Shown: positions 46,645 through 56,014, numbered from the stretch's first letter. The stretch: DNA of 64,000 bases from Anabaena lutea FACHB-196 (GCF_014698305.1 NZ_JACJST010000013.1:108519-172518), one strand, 5' to 3'. Numbers and translations: made by a program. The notes: generated by a model not told the origin, from the letters alone.

Positions 46645-47202
46645 TCACTCGTTCGGAAAACTTCCCCGTTTTTTCCGAGCTTCCATTGCTTTTTCTAGCA
46701 AATCCAGTAATCCTGGGGCTTCTTCCTGAATACTGAGTAACAGTCTTTCACCGAGTTCTATATTACCTGGGTCGTGACCTGTTACCATCACCTGTTGTAA
46801 GCGGGGTAAAGCTATGCTGTCAACAATCTGAATTAATCCACTCAGACAACGGTGAAATTGTCTTTCTGTGAGAATTGAGTCTTCTAGGGGAAACTCAATA
46901 ATGGCACGAATTTCACCATCGGATGGATCATACTCCCATTGCAGCATTTTGGTTTCCCAAGAAATGGCCAGCATTGTCTGGAGGATGGATGCTTTGTGAG
47001 GATGCTCTTTCACACCTGCCAGAACTTGAGGTGCAAAAACTCGGAAAAATTTTCCCTGTTCATCCAGCTGGACAACTATCAGAAAATCTTCTAGGTTTTC
47101 AGCTTCTACACCTGTAATAATCCTGTCTTCATCATCATCAAAACGGTATTCCCAGCCAAGGTTGTCTAAGTAATTGGCTATCTGTTTCAGATTAGCTCCC
47201 AT
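46645..47202 (-). CDS. YbjN/type III chaperone-like hypothetical protein
   Basis: The 185-residue acidic protein starts MGANLKQIANYLDNLGWEYR and reads as an alternating alpha/beta fold similar to YbjN or CesT-like proteins (YRFDDDEDRIITGVEAEN, FFRVFAPQVLAGV, LQWEYDPSDGEIRAIIEFPL). Function is unknown. It ends 77 bp upstream of the DUF3318 gene on the same strand and may be cotranscribed. Confidence 0.65.
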   Translation of the reverse strand: MGANLKQIANYLDNLGWEYRFDDDEDRIITGVEAENLEDFLIVVQLDEQGKFFRVFAPQVLAGVKEHPHKASILQTMLAISWETKMLQWEYDPSDGEIRAIIEFPLEDSILTERQFHRCLSGLIQIVDSIALPRLQQVMVTGHDPGNIELGERLLLSIQEEAPGLLDLLEKAMEARKKRGSFPNE

Positions 47203-47635
47203 AAAAGCCTCATAAGGAACGGTGGAGCGGCTGTCACCAGACCTAGTTTAACCTGCTATGGGCATTGATTTAGATTGGTGCAGCTTCTTCTTGAAGAAGT
47301 GGAGAATTTATCTAGATTCGACCACTTAAGCTAGAAATACCCTAATTTTACTGGTTAAGGTGAGCATGAGTACCGAAAATTCTCTCAACTCATGTTTGAG
47401 CGTAGTTAATCAAGAATTTTCGCCTCACCAATTCCAGTGGTACTGGACAAAATATATCACTTTATTTGCTCATTATCTTGATGTAGGGAAATAATTTGCT
47501 GTTGTTATTTGCTTTTGTTGACAAATGCCCTTATCTGAAATATCAGAAAATTATAGAACTCTAGAAGGGAACATCCCGATAAAAATGAAAAGCTAATACA
47601 GTTTGGAACATTTTTATAAAATGAGACTTTTACCT
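47203..47635. other. Gap with a long inverted repeat
   Basis: No gene is seen. GGTGAG plus CGAAAATTCT (47359-47383) pair with AGAATTTTCG plus CTCACC (47413-47429), giving a stem of 16 bp interrupted by a 9-base and a 1-base bulge. A second small palindrome CTTCTTCTTGAAGAAG lies near 47286. Confidence 0.55.
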
Positions 47636-47692
47636 TTTATTTTAACTCTAAAATGTTAATATATTGACTAACATAGTTAAACCTAAAGGGTT
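47590..47692. repeat. Left copy of the RHH-ParD divergent promoter region
   Basis: The block TTTTATTTTAACTCTAAAAT plus GTTAATATA and the flanking CATTTTNATAAAATGA and TAAACCTAA match 48567-48648 closely. The copy includes the position equivalent to the start codon of the RHH gene. Its neighbours here are only gene fragments. Confidence 0.75.
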
Positions 47693-47761
47693 TTTAATAT
47701 TTAATAAATTTTCGATTTGTTCAAAAACTTCTGGCTTCACTGGAAATTTTTTCATGTTCAT
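47651..47761 (-). pseudogene. N-terminal fragment of a YoeB-like toxin
   Basis: Leftward from ATG 47761 the frame reads MNMKKFPVKPEVFEQIENLL and soon runs into the duplicated promoter block and a stop. The first 15 residues parallel the toxin at 49168 (MNMKKVAFEPEAFEQ). The rest of the toxin is missing. Confidence 0.65.
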
Positions 47762-47770
47762 TTATTTTTC

Positions 47771-48202
47771 CTAATTTTCTGGAGGATGCCAACCAGCAAG
47801 TACCCAATAACTGCGAACTTCCAATGCATCTGCATCATCACTTAAATGTAAAGCTTTAACAGTAGCTCTACCAGTTGGTGTTTTTCCAACAATTTGTAAA
47901 CCATCTTCTGTCCAGAAAAAATGTTCAAACCAAACTTGAGTACGGGGGTTAAATAATTTAACTATTTCGCCTGTTTCTGCATCAATACCTGTCGTTTTAT
48001 CACTTTTATATCTATTACAAATAGGACAAGCTAACCATAAATTTGATTCATCATTACTACCACCTTTGGCTATAGGAATAATATGTTCAATTTCCAAACG
48101 TGCCATTACTAAACGTTGAGGACTCAAACAATAACCACAACGATTTTGAGCATCTTTCCGAACACGACGTTCTATTTCAACAGGAATGTAAAATCGAGCC
48201 AT
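47771..48202 (-). CDS. HNH endonuclease
   Basis: This 143-residue protein has a complete HNH site: CGYC (about residues 22-25), RLEIEHIIPIAKGGSNDESN, LWLACPICNRYKSDKT, so two Cys pairs bind zinc and H40-type histidine acts as the base. The C-terminal half (WFEHFFWTEDGLQIVGKTPT GRATV) is found with this HNH subgroup in cyanobacteria. It lies 5 bp after a ribbon-helix-helix-like gene and is clearly cotranscribed with it. Confidence 0.9.
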   Translation of the reverse strand: MARFYIPVEIERRVRKDAQNRCGYCLSPQRLVMARLEIEHIIPIAKGGSNDESNLWLACPICNRYKSDKTTGIDAETGEIVKLFNPRTQVWFEHFFWTEDGLQIVGKTPTGRATVKALHLSDDADALEVRSYWVLAGWHPPEN

Positions 48203-48207
48203 GTCTG

Positions 48208-48570
48208 TTAATTAATTGCAGGTATTAAACCGCGTTCAACAGCCACTTTTAAAGCTTTAGCTTTACGTACCAAACCACATCGGTAAACTTGCATTAGTTC
48301 GTCTAGTTGGCTATTTTCTATATCATTTAGCTGTCCTTCTTGCTGACGTGCTAAAAGGTCGCTGAGAATTTCTTGCTGTTGACTTTCCATTTGCAAATTG
48401 CACAATATTAAAACCTGCTCATCTGGTAATGATTCTACAGGTAATTCATTACTAGCGCGGTCAATCCATTCTAATAATACATCTTCAAGACGGCGGTGGG
48501 TAAAAGCAGCGATTTCTTTAGCTTTTTGCACCAGGGTTTCCGGTAGTTGGAGAGTGATAGTTTCAGACAT
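48208..48570 (-). CDS. RHH-like protein paired with the HNH nuclease
   Basis: The 120 residues start with a ribbon-helix-helix-like segment (MSETITLQLPETLVQKAKEI) followed by a long helical region rich in Glu, Gln and Leu (QMESQQQEILSDLLARQQEG). The RHH part suggests DNA binding and autoregulation of the divergent promoter. As first gene of a two-gene unit with the HNH nuclease it looks like a control or antitoxin subunit, but that is inference. Confidence 0.75.
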   Translation of the reverse strand: MSETITLQLPETLVQKAKEIAAFTHRRLEDVLLEWIDRASNELPVESLPDEQVLILCNLQMESQQQEILSDLLARQQEGQLNDIENSQLDELMQVYRCGLVRKAKALKVAVERGLIPAIN

Positions 48571-48654
48571 TTTGATAAAATGAAACTGTTATCTTTTATT
48601 TTAACTCTAAAATGTTAATATACAAGTAACCAAGTAAAACCTAAGTTAAAAACT
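48571..48654. promoter_or_regulatory. Divergent promoter region between RHH and ParD-like genes
   Basis: This 84-bp AT-rich spacer serves both the RHH-HNH unit and the ParD-like gene. TTTTATTTTAACTCTAAAAT is conserved in the duplicate at 47.6 kb, which marks it as the likely operator or promoter core. Confidence 0.6.
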
Positions 48655-48942
48655 ATGACCAATATTAATATTTCTGTACCTGAATCACTGAAAAGTTTTA
48701 TTGAACAGCAAATTGTTGAGGGTGGTTACAATTCAGCCAGTGAATATTTCCAACAGTTAATTATTCAAGAAGCACAGCGCCAAAGTAAAGGAAGTTTCCA
48801 TAAGTTGCTGATAAATCAGGAAGAATTTGAAACTACTTTAGATGAATTAGCTGATGATTTTGCAGCCTGTGTTGTTGCAAATGCGCCTATTTTGTCTGAT
48901 TATGCTGTTAGTCGTGAAAGTATTTATGAGGATCATCCTTAA
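48655..48942 (+). CDS. ParD-like antitoxin with a VapB-like tail
   Basis: Residues 1-50 are ParD/RHH-like (MTNINISVPESLKSFIEQQI, VEGGYNSASEYFQQLI). Residues about 56-95 are different: a helical DELADDFAACVVANAP followed by LSDYAVSRESIYEDHP, the kind of tail that precedes PIN toxins. The PIN start follows 2 bp after the stop. The protein may be a fusion of two antitoxins. Its own toxin is broken. Confidence 0.75.
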   Translation: MTNINISVPESLKSFIEQQIVEGGYNSASEYFQQLIIQEAQRQSKGSFHKLLINQEEFETTLDELADDFAACVVANAPILSDYAVSRESIYEDHP

Positions 48943-49168
48943 CAGTGGAATATTTAGTAGATACGAATATTTTATTGCGTCTTGTGCAGCGCACTGATCC
49001 ATTAAATGCAGTTTTTAGTGGTTCTGGTTTACCTATTCCAGAAAATGCTTCTCTTTGGATATCTTTAATTAAGTCCAGGATTTTTTTAAATACTTTTTTA
49101 TCTTCCTTTCCCCACTCACCTAATTGTTCAAAAGCTTCTGGTTCAAATGCTACTTTTTTCATATTCAT
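48908..49168 (-). pseudogene. YoeB-like toxin with replaced C-terminus
   Basis: The first 52 residues are toxin-like (MNMKKVAFEPEAFEQLGEWG, FKKILDLIKDIQREAFSGIG then KPEPLK). The YoeB continuation with the catalytic YWSRRI and C-terminal histidine-tyrosine is absent. Instead the frame runs through antisense PIN and antitoxin DNA (TAFNGSVRCTRRNK). The product should lack ribonuclease activity. It overlaps its antitoxin by 26 bp. Confidence 0.8.
48945..49009 (+). pseudogene. PIN-domain toxin, N-terminal fragment only
   Basis: From GTG 48945 the frame reads VEYLVDTNILLRLVQRTDPL, the first strand and helix of a PIN nuclease with the D of VDTN. After about codon 21 homology stops and the DNA becomes the reverse complement of a YoeB-like gene. 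The remaining acidic residues of the PIN site are missing. Confidence 0.8.
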
Positions 49169-49394
49169 CTAAATCAACATAAATTAAGTTACCTTTATCT
49201 ACATTTTCCATAGCTTTGAACAGATGTTTTTTGTTAGCTTCTGATTTGAGAAGATAGGTAGTTTCATCTTCTTCAGTAGGTGATTCAACTAGGATAATAA
49301 CTTCTACAACTGTTCCTGCTGGTATTTCAGTGGTAGATAGTTCAATTTTGCCATCTTTACCGACAATAGCCTTTTGTTTAATTCCACTGAGCAT
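49143..49394 (-). CDS. YefM-like antitoxin
   Basis: The 83-residue product begins MLSGIKQKAIVGKDGKIELS and ends with the toxin-wrapping region ETTYLLKSEANKKHLFKAME then DLDEYEKSS, as in antitoxins that precede YoeB-type toxins in cyanobacteria. The N-terminal half resembles a swapped-hairpin (AbrB-like) rather than a Phd fold. It is intact while its toxin is truncated. Confidence 0.75.
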   Translation of the reverse strand: MLSGIKQKAIVGKDGKIELSTTEIPAGTVVEVIILVESPTEEDETTYLLKSEANKKHLFKAMENVDKGNLIYVDLDEYEKSSI

Positions 49395-49459
49395 AATTTT
49401 AAATTACTCTGATAAAGTCAGATGTACTTATTCTATTCTAACTCTATTATTTGAATAAA

Positions 49460-49708
49460 TTAAGCCGCCTGTTCACCTAAAACTCGCCCTCCCACGCGCT
49501 CATATTCATGCTCAAGTAACCAAAGTTTTGCTTCTTCATAGCTGAGACAAGCAAAAACAATTTTGTATTTTTCCGTAGGATCTAAAATGCAAAAATTATT
49601 TTTATCGTCACCAAGCAACATCAAAATGTAGGGTGGTATAGAGGTGGGGTCAACCCATATTTCTGTAAACTGCCAGTTATTGGCTAGGTCGGTTGCGGGG
49701 AATGACAT
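49460..49708 (-). CDS. Small hypothetical protein, 82 aa
   Basis: The sequence MSFPATDLANNWQFTEIWVD, IPPYILMLLGDDKNNFCILD and the helical YEEAKLWLLEHEYERV read like a small alpha/beta protein. I do not recognise a family. It lies between the antitoxin and the caspase-like gene, all on one strand, with gaps over 60 bp on each side. Confidence 0.55.
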   Translation of the reverse strand: MSFPATDLANNWQFTEIWVDPTSIPPYILMLLGDDKNNFCILDPTEKYKIVFACLSYEEAKLWLLEHEYERVGGRVLGEQAA

Positions 49709-49770
49709 GATTTTTAATTGTTTGGTAATTTACACGTGTAAATCCAACAATAAATATTTTAGACCTCAAT

Positions 49771-51264
49771 CTAAACCAACTTAATTAAGTATTGTTTAAG
49801 TTCTTCTATAGATTCATCAAGAACATCTTTCCATAGCAAATTTGGGTTTTCAATAATGTCTTTCCAGCGAAACTTTTTTTTATTCCACCTCAAAGAATCC
49901 CAATCAACGGCAAATTGCTGCCAACCACTTTTGATCATTATTCCTCTAGAAAGAAGAGTTAGAACGTGCGTTTGAGAATGAACCAGAGCAATTATGACGA
50001 AGAAAGGTGAGAGAGACAATTTATCAATCGGCTGGAATTCAATATTAATAACTTCATAAGGAAGTGAATTTGAAGCATGCAGAGAGACAGGATATTCATT
50101 AAACCGACTAAATGAGGCTAAGAATGGTGCTAAGAATGATGATTTAGGGGCAGTATTTCCTATTGGTTTCTTGACTATTGTGATTAAGTATTCTTTTTGC
50201 CAGTCCTCAATATCGGCCATTGTGAGAATTTCACTACTTTTTGCAATATCTGATAGTTTCAAGTGCCAATCGAAATTTAATTGATAGAAAGCACTTACTA
50301 TTTCGTCATTAATTGGATAATTTAAGAGATGATTTTTAATATTTTCTAAAGTAGTTGTAATATCGGATTTCTCAACAAACAATAAATCTTTTTTTGCTAG
50401 AACTTGTTGAAGGTTTTCTAGCATATTTTTTTCACGCACTTCTTTTTCTTCTACTTGTATAGCATCATTTTTTTTGTAATATGAATCTTCAAATTTAATA
50501 TCTTTATCATTCTCTAGATAAAATTCTTTTTTTAATTGTTGCATTTCCTCACTATATTCTGAAAATACTTCTATTCCTTTCCATTGGTTAATAAAGTAAG
50601 GAATTTGTGTGTTCATTGATCTAAATTCATCACTAATAAATGCTTGAATATCGCGGTAAAGTACTGTAGTCCCAACATCAGCTGACAAAGCTGCCTCAAT
50701 GAACTTGGTTGTAAAAAAGCTATCTTTTCCCATCATCTGAGATTTTTGATCATCATGGCTAGATGCCATAAAAATAACATTTCCTAATGTGTTTTGTAAT
50801 GAATTATTATCTGTATATTCTGAAGAATTATCTTGTATATCTTTGATATATCTATATCCTGAGAAACAAGCATCTATAACTTTTACGGTTAATTTAGGGT
50901 TCAATAAACGGATAAAATCATCAATTTCAGAGTTTTCCAACGATGTCATCCCTAGCTTTTTATCTGTAAAATCAGAACAAAGCATATAAAATTTCTGATC
51001 TACATATTTCCCGTGACCTGAGAAATAATAAAAAACTTCTTCAATTTCAATTTCTTCTTTTTCATATGACTGGAGAAAAGAACGAATATTATTTTTAACC
51101 TTGGTAGCTACTGTTTCATCAGTAATACATAAAATATTCTTATATTTACCAGTTGCCTTAAGAAGCTTATTGATACGAAGAGCATCTTCTTTAGGAGCAA
51201 TAATTTCATGATTTTCGGAAGAAGAGAAATACTTGGAAACACCTATAACAATAGCTATATTCAT
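49771..51264 (-). CDS. Caspase-like (C14) cysteine peptidase
   Basis: Residues 1-215 form a caspase p20-like domain with MNIAIVIGVSKY, the catalytic histidine H84 in YYFSGHGKYV and the catalytic cysteine C133 in VKVIDACFSGYRY, plus IFMASSHDDQKS after it. Residues 230-497 are a different, mostly helical region of unknown type with no WD, TPR or NB-ARC motif visible. There is no signal peptide, so it acts in the cytoplasm. It is strongly AT-rich and lies in an accessory patch, but no obvious effector partner is adjacent. Confidence 0.88.
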   Translation of the reverse strand: MNIAIVIGVSKYFSSSENHEIIAPKEDALRINKLLKATGKYKNILCITDETVATKVKNNIRSFLQSYEKEEIEIEEVFYYFSGHGKYVDQKFYMLCSDFTDKKLGMTSLENSEIDDFIRLLNPKLTVKVIDACFSGYRYIKDIQDNSSEYTDNNSLQNTLGNVIFMASSHDDQKSQMMGKDSFFTTKFIEAALSADVGTTVLYRDIQAFISDEFRSMNTQIPYFINQWKGIEVFSEYSEEMQQLKKEFYLENDKDIKFEDSYYKKNDAIQVEEKEVREKNMLENLQQVLAKKDLLFVEKSDITTTLENIKNHLLNYPINDEIVSAFYQLNFDWHLKLSDIAKSSEILTMADIEDWQKEYLITIVKKPIGNTAPKSSFLAPFLASFSRFNEYPVSLHASNSLPYEVINIEFQPIDKLSLSPFFVIIALVHSQTHVLTLLSRGIMIKSGWQQFAVDWDSLRWNKKKFRWKDIIENPNLLWKDVLDESIEELKQYLIKLV

Positions 51265-51450
51265 AAGTAAACTTTTAACTGATTTTCACAATCTCTAATT
51301 ATTAATCATATATTGGAATTAAATAATTTTAGCAGTAATTAAAAAAATACCCTTAGATTGTACATATTAAATAATCAAATATTTTAAAATTTTAATCATT
51401 CACCATATCTCATCTTCCTCTCCGCGCCTCTGCGTCTCTGCGTGAGAAAA

Positions 51451-51482
51451 CAAAAAAAAGGACGAACTAAAAAGCTCGTCCT
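51451..51482 (-). terminator. Intrinsic terminator after chlN
   Basis: Leftward, GGACGAGC and the nearly complementary GTTCGTCC (one G-T pair) enclose TTTTTA and are followed by eight Ts. It lies 17 bp after the chlN stop and is the clearest terminator in the window. Confidence 0.88.
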
Positions 51483-51498
51483 TAAAATTACCAAAAAC

Positions 51499-52917
<1,419 letters not shown>

Positions 52918-52942
52918 TTAATTTTTAAAGCTTGTAAGCCAG

Positions 52943-53010
52943 TGAACAGTTATCAGTTATCAGTTATTAACCTGTTTCCTGATAACTGTTGCCTGTTTAC
53001 TAATAACTGT
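52943..53010. repeat. STRR AACAGTTATCAG repeats upstream of chlN
   Basis: AACAGTTATCAG/TTATCAGTTAT units are followed by CTGATAACTGTTG and TAATAACTGTTCACTG, so the two halves are inverted. It lies in the gap between the DUF5331 gene and chlN. Confidence 0.7.
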
Positions 53011-53018
53011 TCACTGAT

Positions 53019-53798
53019 TTAAGAATTGGGGAACAGACGAGCCATTTCTGATTCATCAAAAACCTCAGATGGCAGTTCTTCCCCCAACAGGTCGTTATTT
53101 TCACCCTCTTCCAGGGATGTTTCATCACCCCAGACATCAGATAACACGTCTCTAAAGGCACTTTCATCAGGTGGATTTAGATCATCGCTGTCTTCGATGA
53201 GAGTCATGGAATCAAAGGAAATGTCACCAAACGCATCCTCAGCTTCTAAACTGGATGTTGGTTCGGACTCCTCTGAGAGATTGTTGCTAGATGAGTACAT
53301 ATCATCTAAGCCTTCTTCATTTTCTAGTGACTCATCTTCTACCCAAGATTCTTCAGTGTCCTCTACGATTGTGAACTCTTGAGAAATCGCCACCTCCCCA
53401 AAACCATTGAGATTATCCTCTTCTAATGGTTCTTCCTCGGCGGTATCGTCAGTAGCCACAGCTGACCCATTTGAGTAAAACGGTGGTTCTACTGTGGGAC
53501 TGAAGCGATTACCAAGCACGATATCGGGGTCAAAATTCAACTCCAGTACTTCAATCAGAGTGTCAGCGTCTGGATTTAGCTTGGCAAAAGGAAGCATTAA
53601 CTGAGCTAGTTTGGGTTCTAGCGCATTGACTACTCCCAGGATGAGGTAAGAAGATGGTCGCTTTCCTCCATCAGGGGTGTAAACCGATTCCACCGCCATT
53701 TGCAGGGTAATCCAATCACGATTAACTTGAAAGAATTGCAACCACTTTTGTTTGAGCGTGTCCGTAAAATTATCAAAGAAAGCCATATAATCCTCCAT
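53019..53798 (-). CDS. DUF5331-like protein in the chlL-chlN operon
   Basis: The first 110 residues form a conserved domain (MAFFDNFTDTLKQKWLQFFQ, WITLQMAVESVYTPDGGKRP). The rest is a highly acidic, Ser/Glu/Asp-rich low-complexity tail to residue 259. This fits the cyanobacterial DUF5331 family found between chlL and chlN. The role is not known. An ATG four codons in (MAFFDN) may be the real start. It begins 18 bp after chlL. Confidence 0.85.
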   Translation of the reverse strand: MEDYMAFFDNFTDTLKQKWLQFFQVNRDWITLQMAVESVYTPDGGKRPSSYLILGVVNALEPKLAQLMLPFAKLNPDADTLIEVLELNFDPDIVLGNRFSPTVEPPFYSNGSAVATDDTAEEEPLEEDNLNGFGEVAISQEFTIVEDTEESWVEDESLENEEGLDDMYSSSNNLSEESEPTSSLEAEDAFGDISFDSMTLIEDSDDLNPPDESAFRDVLSDVWGDETSLEEGENNDLLGEELPSEVFDESEMARLFPNS

Positions 53799-53816
53799 CC
53801 TGAGAGGTAAAATGTT

Positions 53817-54683
53817 TTATACAATCATCAAGTCTAATTCCTCTTCTGCATTAGTGGCTTGTGGTTTACTCGGATTTAGATAAAAATCTGACAACAAAGA
53901 GAAAAGTTCTCTGTCTGGTGCATCGTTAGGAACGACACCTTCGGGACGGGCTAATATTTGGTCAGCTATGCTCAGGTAATAGTCGCAAACGTACTCCAGT
54001 GAAGGATCTGACTCTGCCATTTCAAACAGAGTTTTACCTTTGACGCGGGAAACACGGATATCTTCAATTAGAGGTAATACTTCTAAAACTGGCATTGGTA
54101 CTGCTTCAATGTATTTTTCAATCAAGTCGCGCTTGACAGTACGATTACCGATTAACCCAGCTAAACGCAGTGGGTGAGTCCGTGCTTTCTCGCGGACTGA
54201 AGCGGCAATGCGGTTGGCAGCAAATAAAGCGTCAAAGCCATTATCAGTAACAATCAGGCAGTAGTCTGCGTAGTTTAGAGGTGCTGCAAACCCGCCACAC
54301 ACAACGTCACCGAGAACGTCAAATAAAATTACATCGTACTCATCAAAGGCATTTAATTCTTTGAGTAGTTTTACAGTTTCACCTACTACATATCCACCAC
54401 AACCTGCACCAGCTGGTGGTCCACCTGCCTCTACGCAATCAACCCCACCATAGCCTTTGTAAATTACATCTTCAGGCCAGACATCTTCGTAGTGATAGTC
54501 CTTTTCTTGCAGGGTGTCGATAATGGTGGGAATCAAAAACCCGGTCAGTGTGAAGGTGCTGTCGTGTTTTGGGTCACAGCCAATTTGCAGTACTTTTTTA
54601 CCACGTTTGGCTAGCGCCACTGAGATGTTGCAGCTAGTTGTCGATTTGCCGATTCCACCTTTTCCGTAAACTGCTAGTTTCAC
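53817..54683 (-). CDS. chlL: Light-independent protochlorophyllide reductase ATP-binding subunit
   Basis: From the GTG at 54683 the 288-residue protein is a NifH-like ATPase with P-loop GKGGIGKST (7-15) and cluster ligands C95 ([12 protein letters not shown]) and C129 (VLGDVVCGG). It delivers electrons to ChlNB with ATP hydrolysis. I chose the GTG because ChlL normally begins (M)KLAVYGKG and an AGAGG lies 8-9 bases before it; an ATG at 54713 would add ten odd residues. Confidence 0.97.
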   Translation of the reverse strand: MKLAVYGKGGIGKSTTSCNISVALAKRGKKVLQIGCDPKHDSTFTLTGFLIPTIIDTLQEKDYHYEDVWPEDVIYKGYGGVDCVEAGGPPAGAGCGGYVVGETVKLLKELNAFDEYDVILFDVLGDVVCGGFAAPLNYADYCLIVTDNGFDALFAANRIAASVREKARTHPLRLAGLIGNRTVKRDLIEKYIEAVPMPVLEVLPLIEDIRVSRVKGKTLFEMAESDPSLEYVCDYYLSIADQILARPEGVVPNDAPDRELFSLLSDFYLNPSKPQATNAEEELDLMIV

Positions 54684-55302
54684 TTTTGTTTGCCTCTTAT
54701 AGTTTCTTTTCAAACTCTTGGCTCAAACATTGGCGCTTCACCTAGCTTGGTTCGGCAATGTGTGAGGTCTGTGAGTGTCATTATTCTGCAAATTAACTAG
54801 AAATGAAAGGGTCTGATAATCTGTAATTTAGTTTAAATAAGAGTATTAAAGATATAAATTAAGTTTTTATAGTAATTTCACTCTAAAAAATCTATAAAGA
54901 TTATTTTTTTCTTTAAAAACAATTTTTTAAATCTTTTTTGTATAAAAATAGTTACAAAAGACAAAAAATAATTGTCGCTGTTTAATAATGGGTTGCATAG
55001 GATTTACTTATGGTTTAGACACTTGATTAGCCAGCAGATAGGCGGTCTGTAAATCAGAAGAGAAGTCTTGTCAGTCCTCTGGTGGGAATAGCCATTTCAA
55101 CTTTGGCTAGAAGATATTTGGGGAATTTTGGGTAAAATCTTCAAGACAATCTGATAGAGTTTGATGAGCGATGTTTACGGCTGACTACATCTGAGAATTT
55201 TTACTTGTAAATAATTATTAAAGTTGAAAATATCTGTTGTTAAATCAAGGAAATTATGACATTCATAAATTTATTGTATAAATATTAATTTTCATTAATA
55301 GC
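54684..55302. promoter_or_regulatory. chlL upstream region
   Basis: These 620 bp are AT-rich, especially 54840-54980, and hold no gene I can support. It must contain the chlL promoter. The right end is bounded by the second MITE copy. Confidence 0.5.
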
Positions 55303-55476
55303 GTAAGTATTCAGGATAGAGAATACATAAGTCAAGAGAATAAAGGCTTTCCGAGTCAACTTTGATGATTTTGAGAAAATATAACTTCTCTCTATTCCTG
55401 ATTTCATCAGCATTCTGAACCGATAGCGCAGCGTGGCGTAAGCCATAGGTCTGCGAAGCGTCGCCTGAATTCTTAC
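55303..55476 (+). mobile_element. MITE copy 2 (174 bp)
   Basis: The left end GTAAGTATTCAGGA matches the other copies and the right end reads GCCTGAATTCTTAC, with an internal match to GAGAATAAAGGCTTTCCGAG and TTGATGATTTTGAGAAAATA. It carries an extra GATAGCGCAGCGTGGCGTAA segment not in the other copies. Its right end overlaps the stop codon of the Trp-rich gene. Confidence 0.75.
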
Positions 55477-55715
55477 TTAATAGCTTTGATTTCTTGCAAT
55501 GTTTGCCAGCCAGCGTGCCACTGAGAATTATCTTGTAATAATTTAGCATTGAGCCAAAAGCGAACTTGAGGGTCACAAGCAGCAACCATTTCCGCATATA
55601 CCCATTTACCCTGATTTTTCCGATTAACAACTTGAAAATGTCGCCAACCATCAACTTTTTGCTGTGCTGTCCATTTGGAACCAAGTAAATAAGGAAATTT
55701 CTGTTTTTTAGGCAT
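55473..55715 (-). CDS. TIGR02450-type Trp-rich protein
   Basis: From MPKKQKFPYLLGSKWTAQQK the 80-residue product shows the Trp-rich pattern KWTA, GWRHFQVV, KWVYAEMVAACD, RFWLNAKLL and WHAGWQTL that defines TIGR02450, a small conserved family of unknown function. An ATG at 55745 would add ten residues. The TAA stop lies in the terminal bases of the MITE copy on its 3' side, so the original C-terminus may have been altered. Confidence 0.82.
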   Translation of the reverse strand: MPKKQKFPYLLGSKWTAQQKVDGWRHFQVVNRKNQGKWVYAEMVAACDPQVRFWLNAKLLQDNSQWHAGWQTLQEIKAIK

Positions 55716-55745
55716 TTTTTCAGTTAATTCAGTGAACAGGAACAA

Positions 55746-56014
55746 AAGTATCTAATACCCCTAAGCTAATGCGCCTTTAAGTTGCATAATCCCTAGCCTC
55801 AGAAAGACACGGAGATGCAATTTGAATGATTATTAGCTTACCTAGGGACTTGCAAATCAAAAATATCCCAATCCCTAGGGGACGCTACGCGAACGGTTTT
55901 AATTTTTAATGTTTAATTTTTATTTTGATATAGCAACGGACAAGGCGTTTAGGACATCACCTAATGCTAAAACTTAGACAATAAAAGGCTTATAGCACTG
56001 TCACCTGTCACCTG
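55746..56014. other. Spacer with dispersed repeat fragments
   Basis: This gap contains GGGGACGCTACGCGAACGG near 55877, a palindromic-family fragment, and AT-rich TTTTTAATGTTTAATTTTTA. No gene or terminator is clear. Confidence 0.4.

Noticed and set aside
55295..55684. 129-codon frame overlapping the Trp-rich gene
   Set aside because: It is in a different frame, runs through the MITE and lacks protein-like features.
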